Source: WHTX01 sp038255145 (GTDB lineage: Bacteria; Actinomycetota; Acidimicrobiia; Acidimicrobiales; CAIXPF01). From it: DNA of 64,000 nt. The stretch covers positions 12,231 to 76,230 of the forward strand of contig JBBSLP010000021.1 of assembly GCA_038255145.1 (NCBI GenBank), written 5' to 3'. Below the pieces are notes generated by a model. It ran no database searches and had not been told where the DNA came from. It saw only the letters and a list, made by a program, of their open reading frames with translations. Numbering within the stretch: the first letter of the stretch is position 1; each line of letters starts with the position of its first letter. Below, piece after piece: positions 17,040-26,111 of this stretch. The position numbers and the translations under genes are program-made.

Positions 17040-17795
17040 TCAGGGTCCGGCCAGGTGGTCCCGCAGGGCTGTCGTCTCGGGGTGGGGGGGTGCGTCCAGC
17101 TCGGTGGCCAGCAGGTGGGCGTACCGGTCGTAGGTCCGCAGGGCCTGGGCCCGGTCGCCGGCCAGGAAGTGGGCCCGCATGAGCAGGCGGTAGGGCGGCT
17201 CGCGGAAGGGATCGAGGGCGATCGATTCGGTGGCCAGGCTGATGGCCAGCGCCGGGTTGCCGCTGGCCAGCCACACCTCGGTCAGGCATTCGAGGGCCCG
17301 CACCCGGGCGGCACCCAGGGACGTGCGGAGATCGTCGACCCAGGGCAGGTCCTCACCGGCGAGGACGGGCCGTCGGGCGATGGCCGCGGCCACCGTGGCC
17401 TCGCTCCACGCCCTGGTGGGCTCACCGTGCCGGAGGGCGGCCTCGGCGGCGTCGATGGCCCGGGCGCAGGCCTCGGCGTCGATCCACGCGTCGTGGGGGA
17501 GGTGGAGCTGGTAGCAGCCCGACACCGAGGTGATGGCCCGACCGGCGTCGAACCCGGCCCGCACCAGCACGGTGCGCAACCGGGACAGCAACGCCTTCAG
17601 GGCACTGTCCCACGCCGGGGGGAGGGTCTGGTCCCACAGGGCCTGGGCCAGGGCGTCACGGGTCACCGGGCGTTGGGCGTCGATGGCCAGGTAGGCCAGG
17701 GCCAGTCGCCCCTGGCGACCGGGCAGCGCGTGCTCACCCACCACCCCGGCGTCGGTCTCGATGGCCATCCGACCCGTCAGGTACAGGCGCAGCAT
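17040..17795 (-). CDS. BTAD-domain transcriptional regulator (SARP/EmbR-like)
   Basis: 251 residues from the ATG at 17795 (MLRLYLTGRMAIETD). The N-terminal part (about 1-95) is a winged-helix DNA-binding domain of the OmpR/SARP type: LPGRQGRLALAYLAI, RDALAQALWDQTLPPAWDSALKALLSRLRTVL. The remainder is the bacterial transcriptional activation domain with TPR-like helices (WIDAEACARAIDAAEAAL through DPFREPPYRLLMRAHFLAGDRAQALRTYDRYAHLLATEL). Such proteins activate secondary-metabolite or cell-envelope genes. There is no kinase-coupled FHA domain. The adjacent DUF3592 pair is a possible target. Confidence 0.92.
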   Translation of the reverse strand: MLRLYLTGRMAIETDAGVVGEHALPGRQGRLALAYLAIDAQRPVTRDALAQALWDQTLPPAWDSALKALLSRLRTVLVRAGFDAGRAITSVSGCYQLHLPHDAWIDAEACARAIDAAEAALRHGEPTRAWSEATVAAAIARRPVLAGEDLPWVDDLRTSLGAARVRALECLTEVWLASGNPALAISLATESIALDPFREPPYRLLMRAHFLAGDRAQALRTYDRYAHLLATELDAPPHPETTALRDHLAGP

Positions 17796-17899
17796 CCCGA
17801 CAACCCCATCCCAACCGTTCCGCCACCTCGCCTGCCTAGGTTCCCACGTGGTCACCCCGTGCCGCGGGGGAACGATGCGCAGGATCGACGGGAGACGCC

Positions 17900-18061
17900 A
17901 TGACAGCAGCGAACGGCAAGGTGATCGAGTGCCCGTGCGGGGTCGTGTTGCGGGGTGCGGATGACGACGCCGTCGTCAGCGAGGCCCAGACCCACGCCAA
18001 GGCCACCCACGACATGGAGCTCAGCCGCGACCAGGCCCTGGCCATGGCCCACCCCGCCTGA
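17900..18061 (+). CDS. DUF1059-like small cysteine protein
   Basis: 53 residues from the ATG at 17900 with GGGAGACGCC upstream. It begins with a CPCG pair (VIECPCGVVLRG, residues 8-19), then ADDDAVVSEAQTHAKATHDMELSRDQALAMA. This is the short DUF1059 pattern: Cys-x-Cys-Gly, then a helix with HAxxxH. The Cys/His arrangement suggests metal binding, but no function is established. It is divergent from the BTAD regulator with a 104-bp gap. Confidence 0.8.
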   Translation: MTAANGKVIECPCGVVLRGADDDAVVSEAQTHAKATHDMELSRDQALAMAHPA

Positions 18062-18079
18062 GGGGGCCGCTCGGCGACC

Positions 18080-18481
18080 TCAGGCCCGGGGCGGGCCCAG
18101 CAGGTCCCAGCGGTTGCCGGCGATGTCCACGAACACCGCCGCCTGGCCGTAGGCCTCGGTCCGGGGTGGGGAGGCGAACTCGACCCCGTGGGCCGTCATT
18201 TGGGTGACGGCGGCGTCGAAGTCGTCGACCTGGAGGAAGAAGCCCACCCGACCGGCCAGCTGCTGGCCGACGACAGAGGCCTGGCGCTCGCCGTCGGCCC
18301 GGGCCAGCAACACCCCGGTCTCCGCCCCCGGGGGCCGCACGACCACCCAGCGCTTGGGGCGGCCGTCGTTGGTGGCCGACGGTGAGTCCTCGACCAGGTC
18401 GAAGCCCAGCGCGTCGACGAAGAAGCGGATGGCGGGGTCGTAGTCGTCGACGACGATGGCCACCAGGCCCAGGTGGGACAT
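18080..18481 (-). CDS. VOC (glyoxalase/bleomycin resistance) family protein
   Basis: 133 residues from an ATG. It has the paired beta-alpha-beta-beta-beta pattern: LVAIVVDDYDPAIRFFVDALGFDLVEDSP in the first half, GRVGFFLQVDDFDAAVTQMTAHGVEF and AVFVDIAGNRWDLLGP in the second. The family includes metal-dependent isomerases, dioxygenases and drug-binding proteins. It starts 11 bp after the LLM gene at 18493 on the same strand and is probably co-transcribed. Confidence 0.9.
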   Translation of the reverse strand: MSHLGLVAIVVDDYDPAIRFFVDALGFDLVEDSPSATNDGRPKRWVVVRPPGAETGVLLARADGERQASVVGQQLAGRVGFFLQVDDFDAAVTQMTAHGVEFASPPRTEAYGQAAVFVDIAGNRWDLLGPPRA

Positions 18482-18492
18482 GGGGCGGCCGT

Positions 18493-19341
18493 TCAGCTCG
18501 CGTGCTTGGCGATGACCTCGTCGCCGAAGCGGCGCAGGCGATCGGTGCTCATGGGGCCCATGACGATCTCGGTGACGCCGAGGTCGGCCAGGCGGCCGTA
18601 GTTGTCGGGGTCCTTCTCCTCGCCGGCGATGATCTCGATGGTCGAGGGATCACGGCCGGCGTCCACCGCGGTCTGGCGCATGACGCCGAGCAGGTGCTCG
18701 AGGCGCTCGATGGGCAGCTTCCACGGGTAGAAGCCGTCACCCAGCCGGCCGGCCCGGCGGGCCGCGGCCTCGGTGTGGCCGCCGACGATGACCCGGATGG
18801 TGCCGTTCTTGGGCCGGGGCAGGCAGTAGATGCCATCGAACTGGCAGAACTCGCCCTCGAAGGTGGTGGGCCCGCCGGTCCACAGCTCGCGCATGGCGGC
18901 CACGTACTCGTCGGTGCGCTCACCGCGCCGCTCCCAGGGCACGCCCAGGGCCACGCACTCCTCTTCCAGCCAGCCCACGCCGATGCCGAAGGCGAGCTCG
19001 GAGGGCAACAGGTTGTCCAGGGTGGCCAGCTGCTTGGCCAGCAGGAGGGGGTTGCGCTGGGGGAGGATGATGACGCCGGTGGCCAGGCGCACGGTGCGCA
19101 GGGCGTGGGCCACGTAGGCCATCCACACCACCAGCTCGGGGAAGTCGAAGTCGGTCCCCTTGCCGGGCATGCGCCCGTCCTTGCTGTAGGGGTACTTCGA
19201 GCCGTAGGCGTCGGGCAGCACGATGTGGTCCGCCGTCCACAGCGTGGCCAGGCCCACCTCCTCGGCCGTCGCCACCAGCTCCAACGCCGCCTCGCCCTTG
19301 GCGTAGCGGCCGACGTTCGCCCCCTGCATCCCGAATCGCAT
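18493..19341 (-). CDS. LLM-class F420-dependent oxidoreductase
   Basis: 282 residues from the ATG at 19341 (MRFGMQGANVGRY). Characteristic blocks are LATLWTADHIVLPDAYGSKYPYS, VRLATGVIILPQRNPLLLAKQLATLD, ELAFGIGVGWLEEE and the F420 phosphate-site region IRVIVGGHTEAAARRAGRLGDGFYPW. It fits the TIGR03619-type F420-dependent group of actinobacteria. It probably acts in reduction or oxidation of a secondary metabolite or xenobiotic. It is the first gene of a two-gene unit with the VOC protein. Confidence 0.92.
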   Translation of the reverse strand: MRFGMQGANVGRYAKGEAALELVATAEEVGLATLWTADHIVLPDAYGSKYPYSKDGRMPGKGTDFDFPELVVWMAYVAHALRTVRLATGVIILPQRNPLLLAKQLATLDNLLPSELAFGIGVGWLEEECVALGVPWERRGERTDEYVAAMRELWTGGPTTFEGEFCQFDGIYCLPRPKNGTIRVIVGGHTEAAARRAGRLGDGFYPWKLPIERLEHLLGVMRQTAVDAGRDPSTIEIIAGEEKDPDNYGRLADLGVTEIVMGPMSTDRLRRFGDEVIAKHAS

Positions 19342-19443
19342 GGGGGGTGACCGTAGCTGGCCCCCGGTGGTCGTGCGATGGGGGTCCACGGCGGCTACGG
19401 CTGGGCCAGCCGGCCGCCCCGGGCCCGGGGCTACCGTGCCGCC

Positions 19444-20083
19444 ATGACGTGGTCGGACGACTCGATCATGGCTGGACGAGGTGTGGCCGGTCGCCGCGTC
19501 GGGGCCACGCGTCAGCCCACCGAAGCCGATCAGGTGACTACCTGTTCACCATCGGGCCGTACTCCGAGCCTGTGCTCGAGGTGGCGCCCGGGGACCGCAT
19601 CGTCGTCGAGACCCGTGACGCCTTCGGCGGGGCCATCCACAGCGAGGCCGACCTGCCCAGCGCCGTGCTCACCATGCCCTTCGTGAACCCCCAGAACGGG
19701 CCCATCATGGTGACCGGGGCCGAGAAGGGCGACACCCTGCCCGAGGTGGTGCGCTACCGGTGCGCTCACCCGGGGCCCGCCTGTTGTACGCCAGCACCAC
19801 CACCATCCGCGTCGACCTCATCAAGGGGTGGACCATCGACTGGCCCCGCCTGGAGACCGACGAGCTGCTCATGACCATCGGGTCGGCCCGGCCGTTGGAG
19901 GACGCCGTGCGCATCGCCCACCGCGACCTGGTGCTGTGGATGGAGTGGGCCTACGGCTTCGACCGCGGGGACGCGTACATGCTGCTCAGCCGGTGCGGCC
20001 AGGTCAGGCTGGGCAACTTCGTCGCCCCCGAGTACACCGTGGGCGCAGCCATCCGGAAGACCTACGTGGCCCGACCTCGGTAG
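19444..20083 (+). pseudogene. Acetamidase/formamidase-family gene reduced to fragments
   Basis: ATG at 19444 begins one frame. A missing G near 19533 (CAGGTGAC where CAGGGTGAC is expected) moves it to the frame reading GDYLFTIGPYSEPVLEVAPGDRIVVE, DAFGGAIHSEADLPS and FVNPQNGPIMVTGAEKGDTL, the acetamidase N-terminal half. LPEVVRYR follows immediately, although in the family it lies tens of residues later. After another break comes the C-terminal end TTIRVDLIKGWTIDWPRLET, then AYMLLSRCGQVRLGNFV, ending at 20083. Roughly 100 internal residues are gone in at least two pieces. The enzyme would have released ammonia from short amides. Confidence 0.85.
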
Positions 20084-20111
20084 GGTGCGCCCCGACCCGG
20101 GGGGGCGGCAC

Positions 20112-21380
20112 ATGGTGCTCGAGGCAGACGTCACGGCCAGGGGGTCGGGACCGGTCGGTGGCGGACCGGCTCCGTTGGGGCGCAGCCTGGTCGAGCCGGG
20201 GGTGGACTCGGCCACGGGGTGGATCGTGGTGGGGGCCACGGGGTTGTCGACGTTCACGCTCTTCGGCGTCGTCTACAGCTTCTCGGCCTTCTTCAATGCC
20301 ATGGCCGAGCAGTTCGGGTCGGGCAAGGGCGCCACCGCGCTGATGTTCGGCCTGACCATCTTCTTCCTGTTCATGCTGAGCCTGCCCGCCGGCCGCCTGG
20401 CCGACCGCTTCGGCGCCCGGCCCGTGGTCCTGGCCGGCGCCGCATCCATGGGGCTGGGCCTGCTGGCCACGTCGACCGTGCACGTCTTGTGGCTCGGCTA
20501 CATCACCTACGGGGTGGGGGTCGGCGTCGGTGTGGCCTGCGCCTACGTCCCCATGGTCACCCAGGTGTCGGGCTGGTTCGACCGCCGTCGGGCCGCGGCC
20601 CTGGGCATCGCCGTGTCCGGCATCGGTCTGGGCACCCTGTTGGTGCCGCCTCTGGCCGCCCGCCTCATCGAGGACCACGGCTGGCGCTGGACCTACCGCA
20701 GCTTCGCCGTGGTGGCCGTGGTGGCCCTGGTCGTGGTGGCCTTCCTGGCCCGCCGGCCCCCGGTGGTGGTCGGCCAGGCCCCCCTCGACCTGCGGGCCGT
20801 GCTGGCCCGACCCCTGTTCCGGCGCCTGTACGTGGCTTCGCTGTGCATGTCGCTGGCCCTGTTCGTGCCCTTCGTGTTCCTGGCCTCCTACGCCGAGGAC
20901 CACGGCGTGGCCGAAGGTCGGGCCGCCACCCTGGTCAGCTTCCTGGGCCTGGGCAGCCTGGCCGGACGCCTGGTGCTGGGGGTGTTCGCCGGTCGGCTGG
21001 GGGTGTTGCGCCTGTACGTGGCCTGCTTCGTCGTGCTGACGGCGTCGTTCCTGCTGTGGGCAGCGGGTGGGGGCAACTTCGTGGCCCTGGCCACCTTCGC
21101 CGTCACGCTGGGGGTGGCCTATGGCGGCTACGTGGCCCTTTCCCCGGCCGTCATGGCCGAGCTGTTCGGCCTGGCCGGGCTGGGGGCGGTGCTGGGGGCG
21201 TCCTACACCGCCGGTGGCCTGGGCGGGCTGCTGGGCCCGCCCATCGCCGGGTGGCTGGTCGACCTGACCGGCTCCTACGTACCCGCCATCCTCGCCGCCA
21301 TGGTCCTGGCCGGCGTGGGCACCGCCCTGCTGTGGCGGGCCATCTCGGCCCGGGATGCCCCCGCTCGCGCTGCGGGCTGA
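20112..21380 (+). CDS. MFS transporter (oxalate/formate or monocarboxylate type)
   Basis: 422 residues from the ATG at 20112 (GGGGGCGGCAC upstream; an earlier GTG at 20085 is possible). Twelve hydrophobic segments can be traced. The loop 2-3 motif GRLADRFGARP is near residues 100-110 and the central loop is basic. Repeated features such as FGVVYSFSAFFNAMAEQFGSGKGATALMFG and GWFDRRRAAALGIAVSGIGLGTLLVPPLAARLIEDHGWRWTY match the OFA/monocarboxylate porter branch. It probably moves small organic acids; its position beside acetamidase remnants suggests amide-derived acids. It is convergent with the cupredoxin gene. Confidence 0.9.
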   Translation: MVLEADVTARGSGPVGGGPAPLGRSLVEPGVDSATGWIVVGATGLSTFTLFGVVYSFSAFFNAMAEQFGSGKGATALMFGLTIFFLFMLSLPAGRLADRFGARPVVLAGAASMGLGLLATSTVHVLWLGYITYGVGVGVGVACAYVPMVTQVSGWFDRRRAAALGIAVSGIGLGTLLVPPLAARLIEDHGWRWTYRSFAVVAVVALVVVAFLARRPPVVVGQAPLDLRAVLARPLFRRLYVASLCMSLALFVPFVFLASYAEDHGVAEGRAATLVSFLGLGSLAGRLVLGVFAGRLGVLRLYVACFVVLTASFLLWAAGGGNFVALATFAVTLGVAYGGYVALSPAVMAELFGLAGLGAVLGASYTAGGLGGLLGPPIAGWLVDLTGSYVPAILAAMVLAGVGTALLWRAISARDAPARAAG

Positions 21381-21480
21381 ACGGTCCCCTACGCGCCGGT
21401 CCGGGCGCGCCGGCCTCCACCGGGGCAGTGACCAACAGGCAACGGGCAGGAGGGAGGACCTCGGCGCCGACCGACGCCGG

Positions 21481-21939
21481 TCAGGGCTGGGCGGCGGCGA
21501 CCACGTCGATCTGGCCGACCATGCCGTATGCCACGTGGCCGGGCAGGTGGCAGGCGAAGACGATGGTGCCCGGTGTCTCGAAGTCGTAGAAGGTGACCCC
21601 GTCGCTGCTCGGCGGCACCGACACCTCGCCGGGCACGGGCGGGTGGAAGGCCTCGACCCCCTGGCTGTGCCGAGCGTGCACGTCCTCGTCGCCCACCACC
21701 AGCTCATGGCCGATGGGATCGCCGTTGTGGACCACGAAGCGCACCACCGTCCCCTGCTGCACCTGCAGCCGGTTCGCCGAGAAGCGGCTGTGGTGGATGT
21801 CGAGGTCCACGGTGACCAGCCCCGGCCCCAGGGTGCCCCGCGTCCCCGCCCCACCGTCGTCCGCAGCTACGGCGAACCCTCCGGCGGTGACCACGCCGGC
21901 CACCAGGACGGCGGCGCCCAGGCGGCTGAAGATGCTCAC
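21481..21939 (-). CDS. Exported cupredoxin (blue copper) domain protein
   Basis: 152 residues. A signal-like N-terminus (AAVLVAGVVTAGGFAVA) is followed by a single cupredoxin domain. The type 1 copper ligands are visible: His78 in DPIGHE, Cys130 in FACHLPGH, His135 and Met140 (GHVAYGM). The spacing Cys-x4-His-x4-Met fits plastocyanin/nitrosocyanin-like domains. It should be a periplasmic or surface-tethered electron carrier or copper binder. Its start overlaps the DUF2330 stop by four bases (ATGA), so the two are translationally coupled. Confidence 0.9.
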   Translation of the reverse strand: MSIFSRLGAAVLVAGVVTAGGFAVAADDGGAGTRGTLGPGLVTVDLDIHHSRFSANRLQVQQGTVVRFVVHNGDPIGHELVVGDEDVHARHSQGVEAFHPPVPGEVSVPPSSDGVTFYDFETPGTIVFACHLPGHVAYGMVGQIDVVAAAQP

Positions 21940-23036
21940 GGGGTGCCGCCGGTCACAGGACCGTCGACGGGGGCCACCGCGGCACGAAGGTGGCGTCGCC
22001 GCTCGGCCACCGATGCCGCCACCAGGGCGGCGACCCCGGCCGTCACCCCCAGGGCGATGGGCCAGCGGGGCAGGCCCGCCGAGACCCGGGGCACCGCGGT
22101 GGCCTCGGTCGCCAACACCCCGGCGTCGGCCAGCGAGGGCAGGGTGGCCCGGTCGGCCGAGATGGCCAGGTCGTAGTCGAGATCACCAGCGACGGCATCC
22201 AGGGGCAGGTGGGTGAACCACATGTTCTCGGGCACCCACTCCATGCCCAGGTCGCTGCGCAGGTCATCGAGCAGGTCGTCCGACGCCGACTCGCTGCGAC
22301 CGATCTGCAGGCCCGAGCCGCCGGCCAGCAGTCGGGGTTCGCGGTCGGTGAGGAGGAACACGTCGGCGTCGACCTGGCGCTCGGGTTCGAGGCCCAGGCC
22401 GAGGATGCGCAGGGGCACCCAGGGCTGGTCGGTGGGGATGGTCAACATGATGGGGGTGCCGTCCCCGCTGGTCTGGCCCAGGTCACGGGCCCGGGTGGCG
22501 TCGAAGCGGGCGGCCATGAAGATGGGGCTGCGCTGGGCGTAGAAGTCGAGGACCTCGGGGGCGTCAGGGGTGAGCAGGAAACCGTGCTCGAGGGCCCACC
22601 GGCCCACCTCGTCACCCCCACCCCGCAGGATGGTGATGTCGAGGGCGTCGATCTTCGTCTCCAGCAGCACCTCGGCACTGGCGGCCATGAACACGGCCCC
22701 GTCGGCGGAGGCCGCCTGCGGCGCCGGCGGAGCCACCTCCTGGGCCAGGCGCTGGAGCGTCCAGTCACCGCCCCGCTCCACCGCCGTGGGCACGTCGGGC
22801 AGGGGGATGATGGATCCCAGCTCGGCGCCCTCGCCGGTGAACTCGAAGGAGGTGACGTAGCGCTCGACGCCGTCGTGGTACGCAGCCAGGGTGCTGGTGC
22901 GCAGCAGCTGGATGGTCCCGTTCTCGCCGACGAGGCCGCCGCAGGCCCCCGCCGGGGCGGTGCCCAGGGCCAGCGTGGCCACGGGCAGCGCCAGCAGTGC
23001 GGACAGCAGGATGGAACGGGTTCTCGGTGCCGCCAC
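21936..23036 (-). CDS. DUF2330 surface protein
   Basis: 366 residues. There is an N-terminal signal peptide (ILLSALLALPVATLALGTAPAGACGG), a long extracytoplasmic domain with GSIIPLPDVPTAVERGGDWTLQRLAQEV, PTDQPWVPLRILGLG and ENMWFTHLPLDA, a single C-terminal membrane helix (WPIALGVTAGVAALVAASV) and a short basic tail. The CGG directly after the signal peptide is typical of DUF2330, whose members are exported; function is unknown. It is the upstream partner of the cupredoxin, so a role in copper or electron transfer at the surface is an inference from context. Confidence 0.87.
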   Translation of the reverse strand: MAAPRTRSILLSALLALPVATLALGTAPAGACGGLVGENGTIQLLRTSTLAAYHDGVERYVTSFEFTGEGAELGSIIPLPDVPTAVERGGDWTLQRLAQEVAPPAPQAASADGAVFMAASAEVLLETKIDALDITILRGGGDEVGRWALEHGFLLTPDAPEVLDFYAQRSPIFMAARFDATRARDLGQTSGDGTPIMLTIPTDQPWVPLRILGLGLEPERQVDADVFLLTDREPRLLAGGSGLQIGRSESASDDLLDDLRSDLGMEWVPENMWFTHLPLDAVAGDLDYDLAISADRATLPSLADAGVLATEATAVPRVSAGLPRWPIALGVTAGVAALVAASVAERRRHLRAAVAPVDGPVTGGTP

Positions 23037-23124
23037 GGCCCCTCCAAAGGTTGCTGGGTTGGTGCCGATCAGACGTAACCGCGGTCACGTCTGGTTCCCG
23101 CACCGGCCAGCTCGTGGCCCGCGT

Positions 23125-24495
23125 TCAGCTCGTCGGTGCTGGTTGTGGCGTCGGCTGGGGGGTGGGCATGGGCACCGGCGTGGCCCGCAGGTTCCAGTGC
23201 CCCTTGGCCGGGGGCCGGATGTAGAGCACGGCCACAGCGGCGACCACGCAGGCCCCGCCGGCCACCAGGAAGGCGGGTTGGTAGGTGCCGAAGACGTCGC
23301 GCACCTTGCCGGCCCCGAAGGCCGCGGCTGCGGCGCCCAACTGGTGGGCGGCGAACACCCAGCCGAAGATGATGGGGGCCCGCTCCCGGCCGAACACCTG
23401 GGTGCACAGGGCTACGGTCGGCGGGACGGTCGCCACCCAGTCGAGGCCGTAGAAGACCATGAACCCGCCCAGGCCGAAGCCCTGGGCCTCGAGGGCGGGG
23501 TGCAGCACCAGCAGGGACAACCCCCGCAGCCCGTAGTAGATGACCAGCAGCTTGCGTGGGTCGTAGCGGTCGCTGAGCCAGCCCGAGCCCAGGGTGCCGA
23601 TCACGTCGAAGATCCCCACCATGGCCAGGAGCGTGGCCGCGCTGGTGGCCTGGATGCCGTGGTCCTCGGCCGCAGGGATGAAGTGGGTCTGGATGAGGCC
23701 GTTCGTCGAGAACCCGCACACCCAGAAGCTGCCCACCAGCAACCAGAACGCCCCGGAGTGCCAGGCGTCGCGCAGCCCGGTGAAGGCGGCCCGCACGGGC
23801 TTGGCCACGGGCAGGGGCGGGGTGTAGTCGTCACCGGCGCCGTAGGGGAGCAGGCCCCGGTCCTCGGGCCGGTTGCGCAGCCCGAGGATGACCACGGGGG
23901 TGACGGCCAGGGCCGACACGGCGATGGTCACCGACACCCAGCGCCAGCCCACGTTCTCGGCCAGCCACGACAAGAGCGGCAGGAAGACGAGCTGGCCACT
24001 GGCCGACGCCGCTGTCAGGGCGCCCACCACCAGGCCCCGACGGGCCACGAACCAGCGGTTGGCCACCGTGGCCGCGAACACCGCGGCCATGCACCCCGAC
24101 CCGATGCCCACGACCACGCCCCACAGCAGCACGAGCTGCCAGGCGTGCTGCATCTGGGTGGTGGCCAGGGCCCCGGCCGAGATGGTGCACAGGGCGGCGA
24201 CGACGACCTTGCGCAGGCCGTAGCGGCCCATGAGGGCGGCGGCGAAGGGCCCGATGAGGCCGAAGAGGATGAGGTTGACCGACGCCGCCCCGCCGATGGT
24301 GGCCTTGGTCCACCCGAACTCCTGCTGGAGGGGGTCGATGAGCACCCCGGGGGTGCTGCGGAAGCCGGCCGCGGCCAGCAAGGTGGCGAAGGTGACGCCG
24401 AAGACCACCCAGGCGTAGTGCACACCCCGCCGGCGCTGCTGCTCCGTCTCCGTCCGTTCCGTCCCCAACCCCTGTAGGTTGCATGACGAAACCAT
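23125..24495 (-). CDS. MFS transporter
   Basis: 456 residues with 12 predicted membrane segments and a Pro/Thr-rich C-terminal tail (PMPTPQPTPQPAPTS). It starts at the ATG at 24495. Family features include FGVTFATLLAAAGFRSTPGVLIDPLQQEFGW, FAAALMGRYGLRKV (loop 2-3) and GSGWLSDRYDPRKLL (loop 8-9). It is nearest the monocarboxylate/oxalate porter group by pattern. It lies 39 bp after the intact amidase gene on the same strand, which suggests they form an operon in which the carrier imports or exports the amide or its acid product. Confidence 0.9.
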   Translation of the reverse strand: MVSSCNLQGLGTERTETEQQRRRGVHYAWVVFGVTFATLLAAAGFRSTPGVLIDPLQQEFGWTKATIGGAASVNLILFGLIGPFAAALMGRYGLRKVVVAALCTISAGALATTQMQHAWQLVLLWGVVVGIGSGCMAAVFAATVANRWFVARRGLVVGALTAASASGQLVFLPLLSWLAENVGWRWVSVTIAVSALAVTPVVILGLRNRPEDRGLLPYGAGDDYTPPLPVAKPVRAAFTGLRDAWHSGAFWLLVGSFWVCGFSTNGLIQTHFIPAAEDHGIQATSAATLLAMVGIFDVIGTLGSGWLSDRYDPRKLLVIYYGLRGLSLLVLHPALEAQGFGLGGFMVFYGLDWVATVPPTVALCTQVFGRERAPIIFGWVFAAHQLGAAAAAFGAGKVRDVFGTYQPAFLVAGGACVVAAVAVLYIRPPAKGHWNLRATPVPMPTPQPTPQPAPTS

Positions 24496-24534
24496 AGAGG
24501 GCCGCCCGCTGACCCGTCGAGTGGGACGGGGGGC

Positions 24535-25974
24535 TCAGCGGCTGGCCGCTCCCCGGGCCGCCAGCGCAGCCAGGTCGGGATGGCGGTCGCCGGCCTTGAA
24601 CACGGCCTCGAGGGCGTGGGCCAGCTGCAGCACCCCCAGGTCGTCACCCGGTCGGCCCACGATCTGCAGGCCCACGGGCAGCCCGCCCGCGGTGAAGGCG
24701 GCGGGCACCGACGCGGCCGGCACCCGCAACACGCTGACCAGGTACGCCGAACGCATCCACCCCAGGTAGTCGGCCATGGGCTCGCCCTCGATGGCTCGCA
24801 CCCAGCGCTCGTCCACGCTGAAGGGCACCACCTGGCTGACGGGCAGGACCAGGAACTCGTGGCGGGAGAAGAACGCGGCCGCCGACGCTACCAGCTCGGT
24901 GCGGCGCTGCTGGGCCGCGGCCACCTGGGCGGCGGTGACGGTGCGACCGTAGGCCACGTTCTCGCGCACCATGGGACCGATGGCGTCCCCGGCCGCCTCG
25001 ACCTCGTCGCCGACCGTGGTGGCCATGTACCAGCCCCGCAGGGTGCGGAAGACGTCGTCGGCCCCGGCCACCTCGGGCTCCTCGTCGGCCAGGGTCACGC
25101 CCAGCGAGGCCACCCCGGGGCGGCAGGCGGCGAAGGCGTCGAGCACCTCGTGCTCGTAGGGCAGGCCCAGCGGTCCTCCCCAGGCCACCCGCACCCCCCG
25201 CAGGTCACGGTGCAGGGACGTGAGGAAGGTGGTGCCCGGCTCGGGTCGTGACAACGGGTCGGCCATGTCGGGCCCGGCGATGGCCCCCAGCAGCAGGGCG
25301 GCATCGGCCGCGCTGCGGCCCATGGGCCCCAACACCGACAGGTCGTACCAGGCATCCTTGCTGGGCAGGTTGGGCACCCGGCCCGGGGTGGGGCGCAGGC
25401 CGAAGACGTTGCAGAAGCTGGCCGGGTTGCGAAGAGAGCCGCCCATGTCGCTGCCGTCGGCCACGGCCACCATGCCCGTCACCAGGGCCGCCGCCGCCCC
25501 ACCGCTGCTGCCGCCGGGGGTGCGCGCCGGGTCGTAGGGGTTGCGGGTGGCCCCGAAGACCGGGTTGTGGGTCTGGGAACCCGCCCCCAGCTCGGGCACG
25601 TTGGTCTTGCCCACCCGCACCCCACCGGCGGCGTCGACCCGGGCGGCCAGGAGGGCGTCCTCGGCGGGGACGAAGTCGGCGAACATGGTCGAGCCGAACG
25701 TGGTGCGCAGCCCGGCGGTGGGCAGCAGGTCCTTGTGGGCGATGGGCAGGCCGTGCAGGGGGCCGACGGGCCCGTCACGGACGATGGCCTCGTCGAGGGC
25801 CGCGGCCCGGGCCGTGGCCCGCTCGTCGTCGCGGGTGACGATGGCGTTGAGGGCCGGGTTCACCTCGTCGATGCGCCGCAGTGAGGCTTCCAGCAGCTCA
25901 CGGGCCGACAGCTCCCGAGCGCGCAGACGGCGGGCCAGCTCGACGGCGGGCAGCAGGCACAGATCCTCGGTCAC
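24535..25974 (-). CDS. Amidase (amidase-signature family)
   Basis: 479 residues from a GTG at 25974. The Ser-cisSer-Lys machinery is complete: Lys in LPIAHKDLLPTAGL, GGSSGGAAAALVTGM, and GSDMGGSLRNPASFCNVFGLRPT with the cis-Ser/Ser pair. The C-terminal GLPVGLQIVGRPGDDLGVLQLAHALE is also present. It hydrolyses carboxylic amides to acid plus ammonia. It is full length for the family, in contrast to the broken copy at 13352. It is followed at 39 bp by an MFS carrier. A hairpin separates it from the upstream substrate-binding protein gene. Confidence 0.93.
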   Translation of the reverse strand: MTEDLCLLPAVELARRLRARELSARELLEASLRRIDEVNPALNAIVTRDDERATARAAALDEAIVRDGPVGPLHGLPIAHKDLLPTAGLRTTFGSTMFADFVPAEDALLAARVDAAGGVRVGKTNVPELGAGSQTHNPVFGATRNPYDPARTPGGSSGGAAAALVTGMVAVADGSDMGGSLRNPASFCNVFGLRPTPGRVPNLPSKDAWYDLSVLGPMGRSAADAALLLGAIAGPDMADPLSRPEPGTTFLTSLHRDLRGVRVAWGGPLGLPYEHEVLDAFAACRPGVASLGVTLADEEPEVAGADDVFRTLRGWYMATTVGDEVEAAGDAIGPMVRENVAYGRTVTAAQVAAAQQRRTELVASAAAFFSRHEFLVLPVSQVVPFSVDERWVRAIEGEPMADYLGWMRSAYLVSVLRVPAASVPAAFTAGGLPVGLQIVGRPGDDLGVLQLAHALEAVFKAGDRHPDLAALAARGAASR

Positions 25975-26027
25975 CGCCGGAGCGTAGGTCCCGGCTCTAC
26001 GGGCGTGCGCCGGTGGCCGGGCGCGGG

Positions 26028-26056
26028 GCGGGCCCGGCACCGGGTGCCGGGCCCGC
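26028..26056 (-). terminator. Hairpin terminator after the substrate-binding protein gene
   Basis: A perfect 13-bp stem (GCGGGCCCGGCAC / GTGCCGGGCCCGC) with a CGG loop lies 55 bp past the stop of the gene at 26112 and before the amidase start. Confidence 0.75.
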
Positions 26057-26111
26057 CTCGACCTTGATCGCTGATCTTCGTCGACGGGGCAGCTACCCCG
26101 TCACTCTGATG

